Shown: positions 12,407-24,229 of the stretch, piece after piece
Numbering within the stretch: position 1 is the first letter of the stretch
Layout of the letters: each line of letters opens with the position of its first letter
From: Miscanthus floridulus
Taxonomy: Eukaryota > Streptophyta > Magnoliopsida > Poales > Poaceae
Direction: 5' to 3'
Assembly (NCBI RefSeq): GCF_019320115.1
Contig: NC_089587.1
Location: 85,236,384 to 85,300,383, forward strand
DNA: 64,000 nt
Program-made: the position numbers and the translations under genes
The notes under the pieces: model-generated
What the model saw: the letters and a program-made list of their open reading frames with translations, nothing else
Databases searched by the model: none
Told to the model about the DNA's origin: nothing

Positions 12407-12418
12407 AAGGGGGGAGGG
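12407..12418 (+). promoter_or_regulatory. Polypurine tract
   Basis: aaggggggaggg ends one base before the 3' LTR, the expected position for the plus-strand primer. Confidence 0.85.
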
Positions 12419-12419
12419 C

Positions 12420-15400
12420 TGTAACACCCCGGTGTTATGCCTGCATTTAGGCACTGCAAATCATACATATCATGCATCATCAAGCATCCTAATCATACAT
12501 GTCTAACCATGTAAATAACAACTAAAACACTGCTTCGAAACATATGAAACATGTTATGAAACCTAAATGTTGCATACATTTGTTAGAATGGTTTTGCCCT
12601 GATTTTGCTTGCTAGGTTAGTAAAACATGTTTGGCTACTATTGTAAATCATCTAGGATTATTTAGTTCAATTTTTGGAGCAAGGTCTGTATTCAAATTAA
12701 TTCAAAATTTTGCTTCCAAAGTAATTTCCCAAAAATTAGGGTTTTGAGTTAAACATGGACTTTGATTTTTCAATTCAAAATCTAGAAAGAATTTGGCTTT
12801 GGTCATAAAAGCAAAGTTGTAGAGAATTAAATTCTAATCAACTTTCATTTTTGGCACATTTTCAAAAGATGTCATTTTCTTGCTCAAAATAATATTTGAA
12901 AGCTGGCATTTAAAAATTTCTTGAAAATATAAATGGAAAAGGATTTTTCTCATTCGCGGGCCGCCGCCTCGTTTCCGGCCCACGGCCGAAGCCGGCCCAG
13001 CCAGCCTCCCGCCGCACCGCGCGCCTCGCCTTGGCCCAGCCTAGCCTAGCGCCACGCCTGGCCTGCCTCCGCGCCTGCCTGCTCGCTGACGCGCCACGCC
13101 GTGCCCGACCATGGCAGAGCTCGCCCGCCGTGTGGCGGCCATGCGCCGTCGACGCCGCCACGTGTCGCAGCCGGCCTGCGCCCGTGCCCACGCGCACGCC
13201 TACTTCTGTTGGAGCCAGTGCGCTCACTGGCTCACTCCCGCGCTGCCTCTCCTCTCCGCCAACGCCGAGCGCCCTCACTCTTCCCCTCGCCGTGCCACCG
13301 CACCCGCCGGCAAAATCCGCCGCATCTCCTCCACCTTGGCCAGCGATCATGTGCCCGTAGCTCCGCCTCACTCTCCGGCACATCGTGCTCGCGCCTGTGC
13401 CGCCTGCTGAGCCCAGGTAGCACCGTCTCTAGCCCCACCACCGTCGGCCATGGTGCCGCCATGCTCGGCCGCCATGGAAGGCACCTTCCTCCTCTTCTCC
13501 ACCCTACCTAGATACCTTCCCGCCTTCGCCAGCTTCTCGCGCATCGCGTGCTCCCGTTAGCTCACCCTGTCTCAGCCAGAAATGGCCGACAGCCTCGTGG
13601 CCGAGCCGCGCCGCCGCGACGTCGCAGCGTCGGTGTGGCATTCGCCTCGGCCGAGCCAGGCCGAAAGGCCATGGGCCGATGCCCTGCTGGGCCGCCTCCC
13701 CTTTCCCCTTCGCTCGGGCCACGCAGGCCAAATGTGGCCGTGGGCCAGCTGATTCCAGCGGGCTGGCCCAGTAGCAGTAGGATGAATTGTTTTCAATTTA
13801 TTCTTTATTATTTGAAAATAGAAATGGTTTGAAAAATGTTTGGATACTCAAAGTTGCTCTAAATTTGTTGAAATAAATTTTTCTAGGTTCCTTATCATCA
13901 GATCTACTTGGGAAAATTATTGCATGTCATTTTTGAGTTACTTTTTTTTGTAGAACTTTATTTAATCATGTATATTGCTGATAACTTGAAAAATGGGTAG
14001 AAAAATCTATAGGCTTTGGAAAAATATGATTTCTAAGTTTGTTAATCTTCTTATGTAATGTACTTCCTAGGAAAAATATGTTTCATGCATGTGCTGTGGG
14101 AAAATTTTGAGGTGTAGTTCAAGTACCTTTAATGGCTGATTTTTGTTATTTTAGCTAGAGAGCAAACTTTGTATAAAACATGCATGTGATAATTTTTGTA
14201 CAGTCATTGTATGCTATGAAGAACCTAGGAAAAATACTAACTCTGTTGTTTGACACTTTTCATAGTTCAAAGTATTTTTATGTTCATAATCCTGCCATAG
14301 CTTGTTATTTTTGTGTAGGCTAATCCACTCATTCAAATACCATGAAAATCTGATAGTAGACTACTTAGGGTAGTACTACGCTGTAGTAATTTTCTAAGTT
14401 TTTTCTAAGCAAGAAAAATAGAGGTTGCTATTCAAACCTATGATTAATTAGGGTTTAATTAAGTGTTGCTTTTTATGGGATTAAGAAATTAGTAAAGCTT
14501 TGGTGTATCTTTGAAGCATTTAATAAGATGTGTTGACTTAACATATTAGTAGTAGAAGAGAATGCAGTAGATGACATGTGCTTGTAGTATATTTTCTTGA
14601 ATGATGTGACTACCTTGCATTCAAACATATCCATTGTATTCATCTCATCCGATGCACCGATTGCATAAGCACTTACGCACATTGCATCATACAGGATCGC
14701 AAACCGAGAACCCAGTCGTCATACCCGAGGAGCTCGAGGAGCAGTTCGAGGTGCAGCCACAGGAAGTGCCCGAAGCTGACGAGGAAGACGTTGAGGAACT
14801 TTCGGAGTGCCTCGATCACCGCTCGAGCTCCTTCGAGAGGCAAGCCCCAGAGCATTTTCTCCCGGTTTGCAATTATTAATTCAATGCTTTACTTTAATTG
14901 ATGCATTACGTTCAGGAGTTGTTTACAACCGTTGCTGCATTATACCTTGTTTACCTTTGTTATACTATATCCTTGTTACCCTGGTATCCGCAGTCGAGTC
15001 AATGCTTAGCTGGCTTAGACCGGTAGAAGTTGGGTGATTTCCTGTCACCTGCGAGCTATAGGTGGTTACCTGGATCTGCTTGGATGACTATGAAGTCATG
15101 GTATAACTAAGTGTTAAATGAAGTTGAGACCGGACAGAGACTTGCAGAGTTTTGGACTGTAGTGCTTTCCGTCTGTGTCGATTAAGGACTGACCGTTGTT
15201 GGGCCTCGAGTCATGTTGAACGCATGCCTTACATTTAGCTGGCCGGATAAAGTACCTTCCGACCGTGAAGCTGGGAGATTATTCAGGCCGAGTAGATTGC
15301 CCGCAGCGCACTGTACCGGAGCAGGTGTGGTAGGACACGGGGGCGAGCTGATAAGACCAAAGTGCAGTCGGTCGGCCCCCGGGTACATGTGGTTCCTAGC

Positions 15401-16311
15401 AAACTCAAGATTCCTGGATAGTTTACTCGGTGATCAATATCTCACTTTAGCGGGTGAGTGAGGTTTGTGTAAGGAATAAATCACCAGCTGGTTAGGAATC
15501 GATTCGAATCGCCATCGCTCCTGGACAGTGAGCACTTGACTTGAGTGATTTCATCGTAGTAAATGTTTATGGAACACTTGGATAGTTATAATGAATATGA
15601 CAGTATGAAAGTTGTTTAATGATCATTGGTTATCATTATCTACTTAATCACATGTTTGCTCTAGTATAGGTGCAAATCTAGTCGACAGGTTAATAACAAT
15701 TAACTTGACAATAATGCTTTAAAAAGGGTCATGAAATGCTAAAAATGCTTCTTTTTGCAAATGAGTCAGCTACCCTACTATAAAGCCCTTCATAATCCTT
15801 AGTGTCACTTATTTTCGGTTATGTCGGGTAAGTCTAGCTGAGTACCTTCTCGTACTCAGGGTTTTATTCCCACTTGTTGCAGATGGGCAGATGTATTATG
15901 GCTACTGTATCAACTGCCTTTATCCTGCGATGGGTGATGCTTAGGACCATGGGCATGGTCATTCCTTACGTCTCGTCTAATGCTTTTGTTGGAGATGATC
16001 ATTCGCTGGCACTGTATTTAAACTCCGTGTGAGTGTGTGTGTGATTTGAACAAATGACTTCCACTACTTTTATTCGAACTTGTTTTGTAATAACTATGTT
16101 TTAACTCTGATGTATCTTAGATGCAAACCTTTTATGTAATATGTGATGGTGACCGCTAAACTTATTACGATCTTGGCTGGAATGGAAATTGGTTTGAAAT
16201 CCTTCGTGATTTCACGGACTACCGGGTTATACGGGCTTAAGTTTGCTAAATCGTCTACTCTGGCGGATGATTTTCTTACTTAATTTCGTATAATTGGTCG
16301 GTTCTGTTACA
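12420..16311 (+). repeat. 3' LTR of the chromovirus
   Basis: Same ends as the 5' LTR. It carries about 255 bp (around 15434-15688) that are absent from the 5' copy. The flanking base pairs suggest a deletion in the 5' LTR at a short shared GG/ttaataac junction. The GC-rich block is at about 12960-13770. Confidence 0.92.
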
Positions 16312-16316
16312 GGGTC

Positions 16317-16585
16317 GTCTGATCGACGTAATACCCTACGTCCTGTGTCTTTGTTGTATTGTATTGAATATGGGGTGTATGTAGATGTCAACTAGGGGGC
16401 CCCTGCCTCTCCTTATATACTCTGGAGGGGTAGGGTTACAAGAAAAGTATCATATTTGGTACTATACAATATCTTAAGGTGCACGTCGACCAGTGCCAAA
16501 CACGCCTTGATCTTGTGGGCTGGACCACCTCTGATGGTGCGGCCCATGTCTTGTCTTATGGATACCGGAGGTCATATCCCCCACA
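16317..16585 (-). repeat. Second LTR of the outer element, part 2
   Basis: Continues the LTR alignment to window positions 136-401 after the inserted chromovirus. It starts after the right target copy gggtc (16312-16316) and ends CCCCCACA. Confidence 0.85.
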
Positions 16586-16599
16586 CCACGCCAAAGCAC

Positions 16600-16757
16600 A
16601 GGTCTAAGGCCATCTCAGTTTCACGGGAGTTGCGGTGCCGCTATGTATGGGTGCGGCAGAGGTTTGGAGGTTTTCTCGACCTGCGTGAGAAGATCTTCTT
16701 TTTAAGCACAATGCCCGGGGCTGTCTTACTCCTCGCGGGCCGAGTTTTTTTATAGCC
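16600..16757 (+). mobile_element. 3' part of a SINE
   Basis: From about 16640 the sequence (tatgtatgggtgcggcagaggtttgg, then gacctgcgtgag, then atgcccggggctgtcttactc, then gggccgagttttttt) follows the SINE at 40845-41275 in the same order, ending in a T-run. The tRNA-like head is not recognisable, and the outer LTR element probably inserted into this SINE. Confidence 0.6.
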
Positions 16758-17389
16758 CCTCGTTGCAAATTCTAGGCAGTCAAACTCATATACTTTAATT
16801 TGAACAAGTCTTTAGATAAGAATATATTATCATCCATATGTTTATTTATATTTATTTCAAAATTAAAGTATGACTAGGGACAAAAACTAAAGTGGCGTAT
16901 AATTTAAGGAGCAACACGGTAGAAAAGAACACAAGAAAAGTAGAAAAATACAATTCTCCATAGGTTTCGAGGTGCAGTGAGTTATTTATATTATCAATAT
17001 TTTTGTATATCTGATCAAAGATTTATAGTACGCATGAGGTATAGTATATATTCTTCTACAAGAAAAAGTATATTAAATAAAATACTTTTGAACTCTTAAC
17101 TTTTCTTACGCTATAAATATCCTCTTAAAGCAACTTCAATACAGATATATATAGTTGCAAAATACTAGATGAGCAATTATACTCTCCTGACTCCTCAATG
17201 GCCACTCAGGATTTCAATTTTCACAACAATACGTTTGACAAATTCTTGGTTAAACATATAGTACATTTTGACTTTTATCCAGGTACAACACCCCACATGT
17301 TGAATGGATTGATTCTCAAAGTCAGACTCATCAGACCAATAACAAGCAAACCTGTTTATTAGTAGAGCCCTTTTACAGTACTTGAAATT
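16758..17389. other. AT-rich intergenic DNA
   Basis: No ORF, repeat end or RNA signal that I can support. Confidence 0.5.
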
Positions 17390-17399
17390 GCCTCGCGTT

Positions 17400-17415
17400 G
17401 CCTCCCATTGCCTCC
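17400..17415 (+). repeat. Left terminal inverted-repeat motif of the MULE
   Basis: gcctcccattgcctcc, followed inward by an AT-rich stretch and then aaagggtatg. It is matched in inverted form near 27674-27689. Confidence 0.5.
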
Positions 17416-17459
17416 ATAAAATATCAATTATCATCCTAAAGGGTATGTTGGTCATTTCA

Positions 17460-19871
17460 TGTGCCTATCACTACTCGCCGCGCCCCCTCCCCGATCCGCG
17501 CCCGATGCCGTCGTCCCGACTCGCCCTCGCACTCGGCATCGCCCAACGCCCCGACCCTGCACGCGCTGTCGCGTTCACCAAAGCCGCCACCGCCGCCGCC
17601 GCCCTCGCACGGCGCCACGCCGGCCTGCCATCGCCCGCACTGCCCTGCTCTTACCCTAGCGACCGCTGCCCTGCTCGCTGTCCGTCCGCGACCCCACACC
17701 GCCTATCGATCGTCCGCGTTCCTGGCATCCTGAGTTCTTATTGCAAGAGGTTTGGATCTTTGTCTTATTTTGGATCTCAATAGCAGTAATCCAATCTGCT
17801 AGTTTAAGGCGATGGGATCACCATTTGCCACGCATGGACACTCCCGTGCTCCCTTGCCCAGTTCGGCAAATTCCCAATCCCGTTACCCTCCCCTCCTGAT
17901 GCTTCTCTGCTCCAATCCGATTTGTTCAGGCGGTCGGCGGGGATCCTGGACTCCTGGGTGACTGATCCCTTGCTCGCATCTGGATGGCGGCAGGACGGGC
18001 CTAGGCCCTAGGTACTAGGGTCAGCCAGTCGGGGGAGGGATGGAGTGCTGCACCAGCAATAGACACCAGCCAGGACATCGGACGCCCAGGCGCTGTAAGT
18101 GTGCGGCTCACTGACCTGGCCAAAAGCACCGAATTTTGGAATGTGAATGTGTCAATGTGATTTCTGAATTATGATTTACAGCATTTTTCCTAATTGCTAG
18201 TGATTTGTAGTTAATAGTGTTCATATATCTTTCTTGTTATCATGTAGATTAAGTATTTTTGTAATTTCTTCATATAAGTTTGTTTCATGCATGATGCGAA
18301 CAATTTATGCCTTATTTTGAATCTATGGATTAGTCTTTTTTTAACATGGAATACCCAACTCTAAGTTTGTTCACTGTTCTGCATTATTCTTTTATCTTGG
18401 TTAATAGGTAGAGTAGCATTAATCACTATCCATTTTTATTTTTTTTCTTGTTATTAGGATCATGCCCGTGTGTTGCAACGGGTGTAAAATCACGAAATCA
18501 TATATTTTGAGGGGAACATGATATAGCTAAAAAGAACATAATTTTCTGTGCCAGAACAATGCATTTTGGAGAGCAGCCTACCAAGTCTCCTATCTGATCC
18601 TCTCAGCCTCACCAGCTTATTCAAGCTAGACCTCTCCAGAAAACTACAATATTCCCTAATTTATTGAAACAAATTCGCTATCCAAAACCATTCATTTCCT
18701 CTAAAAAAATGTTTTAGTGAAGGCATATAAATGAACTAAGTTATAGACTGTGTAGTGATATGAAAGACATAAATAAACTCGATTTTATGTTAATTTAAGT
18801 GTTAGTCTGAAACCATTCAGGTACTTACTGAATTCTTTTATATTCATCTAAGTGCTCTAGTTAATCCCCTAAACCAAAGTGCTCTTATGTTAATTTCAGT
18901 GTGATGTACACCTTACTGACATGAGAATGCTTGTAGGTTGTAGCCATGTTAAGGTAAGATAAAGGCAATTAAAGAACAAGTGCTGCCCATTTGCAATAAG
19001 CACCAATGAGCAACTCTTGATGATCGTGCTGAAATCTAACCTACTAACTGAAAAAATAATAATACCATCAAAACTAAAGTACAAATGTGTGTAGTACCAT
19101 TACCAAAAAATAAAGCAGTTGGATTTATAGAGTTGAGTAATGCAGAATTAAAGTACATATATATCACTGCAGTACTTCACTCTGCTCAATGACTGCATCC
19201 CTTATTTTTATCAATCACTCTATTAATGCACTCTGTTTAACCTGCTTAAGAATCTAATTTCTCTGCACAACTACAACAGCTAATTAATTCCACTGCAAAC
19301 TGCTAGTATGTCTCATTAGTGTATTCTATCTATGTCGAATTGTCCATCCATCTCGGTAGCATATTTTTGTTTTGTGATTTTGTAAAATTTAGCTAGGTTT
19401 AATTTCCCCGGAGCATATTTCATCCAATTGCAATGGACATTGATTTGGTTTCTCTCTTTATTAGAGGACTAGCAGTTTATTGTTTATATGTCTACTACTA
19501 CAGACTTGTTAACTGTTCTGCTGGTGATATAAGTTATGCATCCTTGACAAATTGGCAGAGTTATTTCATCTATTTGTGTTCAATTAATTAGCATAGCTAT
19601 TGCTTTTCCTCCAGTTGTGGATTCACTTGGTGTTAGTGAAGCTTATTGATGTTTTAGTTATGTGATTATCTTTCCCTCTTGTCGGGGTTGTCTTGTATTA
19701 TTTTTTGATATAATAGGTCACTGCTCATGCACCTTGGCTGGTTTCTGTTACACCTTGGTGGAGCTTGTTTCTGTTACACCTTGGCTAGTTCCAAGTTTCT
19801 AAATGCATATAAACATAGGCTGCTGTTTTAGAACATGGTAGGCTGCTGAAATTTGAAACTTCAAGTGCAAA
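17460..19871 (+). other. MULE 5' region: GC-rich leader and AT-rich non-coding DNA
   Basis: 17460-17735 is GC-rich and could be the first transcribed segment of the transposase gene. 17760-19870 is AT-rich with no coding signal, and would be promoter, 5' UTR or intron. At 18468-18485 there is a short palindrome-like cccgtgtgttgcaacggg that is common in grass repeats. Confidence 0.4.
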
Positions 19872-22060
19872 GTGAATTTCAATAATGAAAACCTGTGCAT
19901 CCTAATGAAAGCTTCATTTTTTCAGGAGGAAATATCGGATGATGATTCTTTGCTGGAGTACAGTGAAATTGTTATGAAGATGTTTGGCAGTGAGGACGAT
20001 GGATTTGAGTTTTATAACAACTACGCTTATGAGAAAGGATTTAGTGTGAGAAAGGAATACTACGAGTGGGACAACGGCCACAATGAGAGGACCCTTCGGA
20101 AGTTTGTTTGCAGCTATGAAGGTTTCCACGCAGAGAAGGAGGTGAGGAGGGAGATCAAGAAGCGGAGGCCGCGGAATATCACTCGTTGTGAATGCCGTGC
20201 TCAACTTATGATTGCACAGGATCCGAACACAGAGCAGTGGTATGTGAAGGATTTCATCGACGAGCACAACCATCCGATGACGGAACTAGACCTTGCTTGC
20301 TTTCTGCGTTCACATAGAAGAATCAGCGATGATCAAAAGCAGAGATTGTGCAGCTGCAGATTTCTAGGATCCGCAAACACTAGATAATGGATATTATGGT
20401 TAGGCGGTACGGTGGGTATGATAAGGTTGGATTTACATCAAGGGACCTTTACAATTTTTGCCATCGCAACAAGGCGGAGACACTTTCTGGTGGTGATGCT
20501 TGAACAATCATCAGTTACATGACAGAACTAAAACATAGAGATCCTGATTTCTTTTTCCAGTACAAGATTGATGGGAGAGGGCACCTGATGGGACTGCTCT
20601 GGTGTGACTTTCAATGTCAGATGGATTATAGAGCGTTTGGTGATGTCGTCGTGTTTGATGGCACGTACAAAATGAATCGATACAACCTGACCCTTGTTCC
20701 TTTTGTTGGGGTGAATCACCATAAAAGCACGATTCTTTTTGCCTGTGGAATTCTTTCTCACGAGGATACTGAGTCATATGTGTGGCTGCTTAGGTCATTC
20801 TATGATGCCATGATTCAGAAGCATCTGGTTTCTATGATCACCGATGGAGACCGTGCTATGCAGAAAGCAATCAGTATTGTGTGGCCAAATTCATCGCATA
20901 GGCTATGCGTATGGCATATTGAGGTGTGCATTGCGCGTAATCTTCACACCTAGGATCTGAAGGATAAGGTTAGGGGTTTTCTTTATGACGTTGCTCCATA
21001 GAAAAGATTGAGAGGAAATGGATAGCATTCTTGGCAAAGGAGAAAGTTACAGATAAGGACTCATGGCTGTACTAGATGTATGAGATGAGGGAAATCTAGT
21101 GTGTGGTGTATCATGCTGGTAAGTGCTACTTAGGACTGAGGAGCAACCAGCGTAGTGAGAGCCTACACTCAAGGATTCAGTTTAATCTAGATCGGAAAAT
21201 GACACTGTTAGAGCTGATACAGCACGTTGACCACTGTCTTTCAAAGTTGCATAGTAATGAAGCGTATTTGGACTTTCAAGCAAGTTCTAAGCCATGCTTA
21301 CAACTAGATGCTTCAACTATTGAGAAAGAGGCTGCAAATTTGTTCACACCAAGTGTTTATTTTGCTGATGTGTAGTACAGCGTAAAAGCAGCCGACAAGT
21401 GTTATTGGATTGAGACTGTAGATGGCTATGATATTGTTGAGTATATTGTTGGAAGGGTTGATAAAGGAGACAAACAATACTATGTGAAATGTGAGATATG
21501 CGTTGTTGAACACAAGCTGAAGGAAATTTCTTGTTCTTGTCTAAAGTTACAGTCCCTTGGAACCCCATGCTCACACATCTTCTTTGTATTGGGTTGTCGA
21601 GGAGAACACAAGCTTCTAGACTGCTGTGTTTTGGAAAGGTGGACGAGGGGGGACCAAGCAGTGGATTTCCTCCTATAAGGAAGAGCGCCATGTATGACTA
21701 TTCCGATAGCCTACAGAGGTATCATGAGCTACACAATATCAGTCAAACAACATCCTTCATAGCATCTCAATCACTTGAAGCATATGGGCAGCTCAAACGC
21801 ATTCTTCATGAGGAAGCTACTATGATCCCTCCAAATGGAGGAGAGAACAGAGGCAAGAGGTTTGGTCCTGTGCTGCCGCAAGCCCTGAATGTTGATTCTG
21901 TAGATGTCTTTGATCCCATACATGTGCCTAGCAGAGGGGCCCCGAAGAAAAAGTTGAAGTCAGTTTTAGATAAATCTAAGAAGAAATGTACCCTAGTGTA
22001 AGGGTGAGGGTCACAATCGGCGAACATGCTCCAAGAGAGAAGAGGTAAGCTAAGTGTAAT
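19872..22060 (+). pseudogene. FAR1-type MULE transposase (disrupted)
   Basis: Domain order is clear in three shifting frames. A FAR1 DNA-binding domain comes first (about 19980-20290: GFEFYNNYAYEKGFSVRK, then RCECRAQL and DEHNHPM). Next is the MULE DDE transposase domain (20519-20953: VVFDGTYKMNRY with catalytic Asp, ILSHEDTESYVWLL, MITDGDRAMQKAI, HRLCVWHIE). Then comes a SWIM zinc finger (about 21510-21580: SCSCLKLQSLGTPCSHIFF) and a C-terminal CCHC-like knuckle near 21985-22040, itself split by a frameshift. A one-base loss near 20335-20350 and stops at 20394, 20508, 20951, 21075 and 21373 break it. The family includes the Jittery-type MULE transposases from which plant FAR1/FHY3 regulators derive. 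A host FRS gene is the alternative, but the decay and the inverted terminal motifs favour a transposon. Confidence 0.85.
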
Positions 22061-22708
22061 GTTCATCAAAGCTGAAAACTAGCTGTCTGTGAGGCATGTG
22101 TACTTATGGGTAATGTTCCTCTTCATTTGTAGGAAACAATGCTCCCTGAGGATGTGCCGGATATATGATTTGCCAAAGGTAACTAAAATGGCCTAGTCTT
22201 GTGTAAACACTACACTGTTTAGCACATTTGCTTTCCTTGTCATGTGAAACCCATACCCTTACTGTTTGCTGTCTATACTACTTATTCCTTAAAAGCATCC
22301 TCAATTTGATGCATCTGCTTCTTTGGTATGTTGGTTGCCATATGAGCCATTTATTTCTTAACTTTGGACATAATCTTTTACAAGAAGTTTTTGTTTGCTG
22401 GTAGTTTACAGTCACATGAGATTCATACATACACAACTACGCAAATAAAGGGGGAATAACTTGTGAGCACATTTATCTTGAGGTTTCCATATGGATTTTT
22501 TGAGTGAATGGTACCACAAACATGATAACTACTCTTGCTTTGAGCAGCTTTTGCCTCCAATAAATGTACTAAAAAATAGTTAATCAATAGAATCTAGGAG
22601 CAACTCTTAAGAGTATGCGGATTTCATTATACTATCCTAAGGTTTTATTTTTTGCTGTACTAATCCACTCTTCTACTTGGGCTTGAATAATTGGTTTGCA
22701 TGGTTTAT

Positions 22709-23326
22709 AATCTAGGATAGGATGAAGCTGATCAGGTCTCAGGACGAGCACTTATTGCTTTATTTCTTATCCTTTCCTGGGTTGTGGTCATTGTTCAATG
22801 CTTCATGGGTTGTGACATATTGAGGTGGCGATCATTTTATGCAACACATGATATGGCATGGAAAGCTCATTACAGGGAAGTGTTCGACCATGGAATTCGA
22901 GAAGCTTTGTGCTGCCTAGGACGTGCAAAATATCTGTAGGTGGCAGACCAGAGATTTTACACTTTGGAACTCCAATTTTAGTATAGTTAGTTGAGCTGAT
23001 TGTTTTATAACTGACGGATTATGCGGAGAATGTGCTTTTACTATGGAAGATTTGGATGGATTAATAAAGTAACTCCCTCTTATTTCTGCCTCTTCTGTTC
23101 TTATGTATCCTCCCTCTTTGCAATGATGAATTTTCCTCTCGCCTTTCAATCAATTCGATCCTTAGGCTACGATCTGCTGCAATAAGTGCTCTTTCAGATA
23201 ACTCTCCAGATGATACAGCAATGATACAAAAGCTCGCTCAAAGAATTTTGCATGTGAACAGGTATCATGATAATGGTCCTGATGATGGCATAATCTAGGG
23301 CTATGCTGATCATACAAGAACATCAG
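22709..23326 (+). pseudogene. Two exon-like segments of an unidentified gene inside the MULE
   Basis: The first segment (about 22709-22935) translates as an acidic start, a hydrophobic stretch (ALIALFLILSWVVVIVQCF) and WKAHYREVFDHGIREALCC. It ends at a GT donor. The second (23166-23326) starts after an AG and stays in phase across the junction, reading LRSAAISALSDNSPDDTAMI onward, and ends before another GT. An in-frame TAG lies at 23296. The hydrophobic helix followed by a charged conserved-looking block suggests a membrane protein. A resemblance to plant class-3 lipase N-termini is only an impression. Captured host sequence is the likely origin. Confidence 0.45.
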
Positions 23327-24229
23327 GTCAGCATAAATTTGTGGAAGTTTCGTTTACCTTCTCTTTGTGCAATCTTAAATATGCATGGAGTCTGGTTTTG
23401 CATGCATTTCACCCATCTTTTCTGTAATCATTTAACGTATTCCACTTGTTGTTGCATTCATAGGACAAGAAAAACTCCATAGCAATATATGAAAAACTAA
23501 GCTTTATGAATCTTCCTTGGGGCCAGAGATAGGCGTACACAAGATGAGGTGAACATAACAACACAAGTGTCAAAATCATCCTGCTAGCTCAAATCAGCAA
23601 ATATTGTATTTCTTGGAAACTTCAAATAAATAGCAACCTACTGCTTTGTTTTGAAAAAGTAACCCTATAGTGATATAACAAGTGTAAAAACATGATGTTG
23701 CCTCAATCATAGGTGCTATGAGAGATAACTATCATATACCCACCACTTGCAGATCCTTACTTAAGAGTTAAGAAAGAATAATGAACTGGATCACAGAGTA
23801 AATCAGATCAGTACTTTGCTTTAAACTCAAATGCTTCTTTTTTATCTAGTACTTCGCTTTAAACTAAAATCCACTAGTCAAATAGATGGCTACTTTTAAT
23901 GACTCCCATGCGACGCTAAAGATAGGCTATGGTATAGTGCCTTCAGGTCTGCCTCAAGGGTTGTCTCTAGCTCCAAGTAGCTGTCCATCATCTCCAGATT
24001 GTCTGCATAAATTAAAATTTTAGCTTCTTGTCACACATTGAGTGCAGCTTAAAGATGAATCATCAATGGATTCTTAATGCATTGGTTTCAAGCGATCTTT
24101 ACATAAATGACAAGTATCCAACATGACAAGTAACTAAATGTCTTGCGATTATGCTAAGAGATCACTTTCTTAAATGTTAGCACCAGAGCAGCAACACATA
24201 GGACATAGCTATGTCAAAACTTGCATGGA
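23327..24229. other. AT-rich MULE interior
   Basis: No exon or repeat I can support; probably intron or spacer between the two convergent gene remnants. Confidence 0.4.

Larger units (their letters stand above)
2119..16311 (+). mobile_element. Ty3/gypsy chromovirus with long LTRs and an extra 5' ORF
   Basis: A complete but decayed element. The LTRs (3636 and 3892 bp) start TGTAACACCCC and end TTCTGTTACA. Target copies are aggtc (2114-2118) and gggtc (16312-16316), differing at one base. Order inside: initiator-Met-type PBS, about 0.8 kb leader, extra ORF (6546-7535), gag-pol in one frame (7895-12397), polypurine tract, 3' LTR. The pol order protease-RT-RNase H-integrase, with integrase followed by a chromodomain-like segment, places it among plant chromoviruses. 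Long LTRs suggest the Tekay/Del group, by inference. It cannot make its proteins as it stands: 19 in-frame stops are spread over the two ORFs. Confidence 0.93.
3..16585 (-). mobile_element. Non-autonomous LTR retrotransposon, split by a nested gypsy element
   Basis: Two LTRs of 399 and 400 bp (the second counted without the insertion) begin TGTCAAC and end CCCCCACA on the plus strand. The right flank 16586-16590 is ccacg and only the last two bases of the left flank (cg) are inside the window; they agree with a 5-bp target duplication. The minus strand is preferred for two reasons. Read that way, the internal region opens with a primer-binding-like GGCGCCCACCGTGGGG next to the LTR, and the LTR has a TATATAAGGAGAGG promoter-like box. 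The 1.6-kb interior has no recognisable gag or pol, so the element would depend on an autonomous relative. The right-hand LTR is interrupted at 2118/16317 by the chromovirus. Confidence 0.8.

Noticed and set aside
20519..20953. A host FAR1/FRS regulatory gene
   Set aside because: Frameshifts, several stops and the inverted terminal motifs around it point to a transposon copy; not fully excluded.
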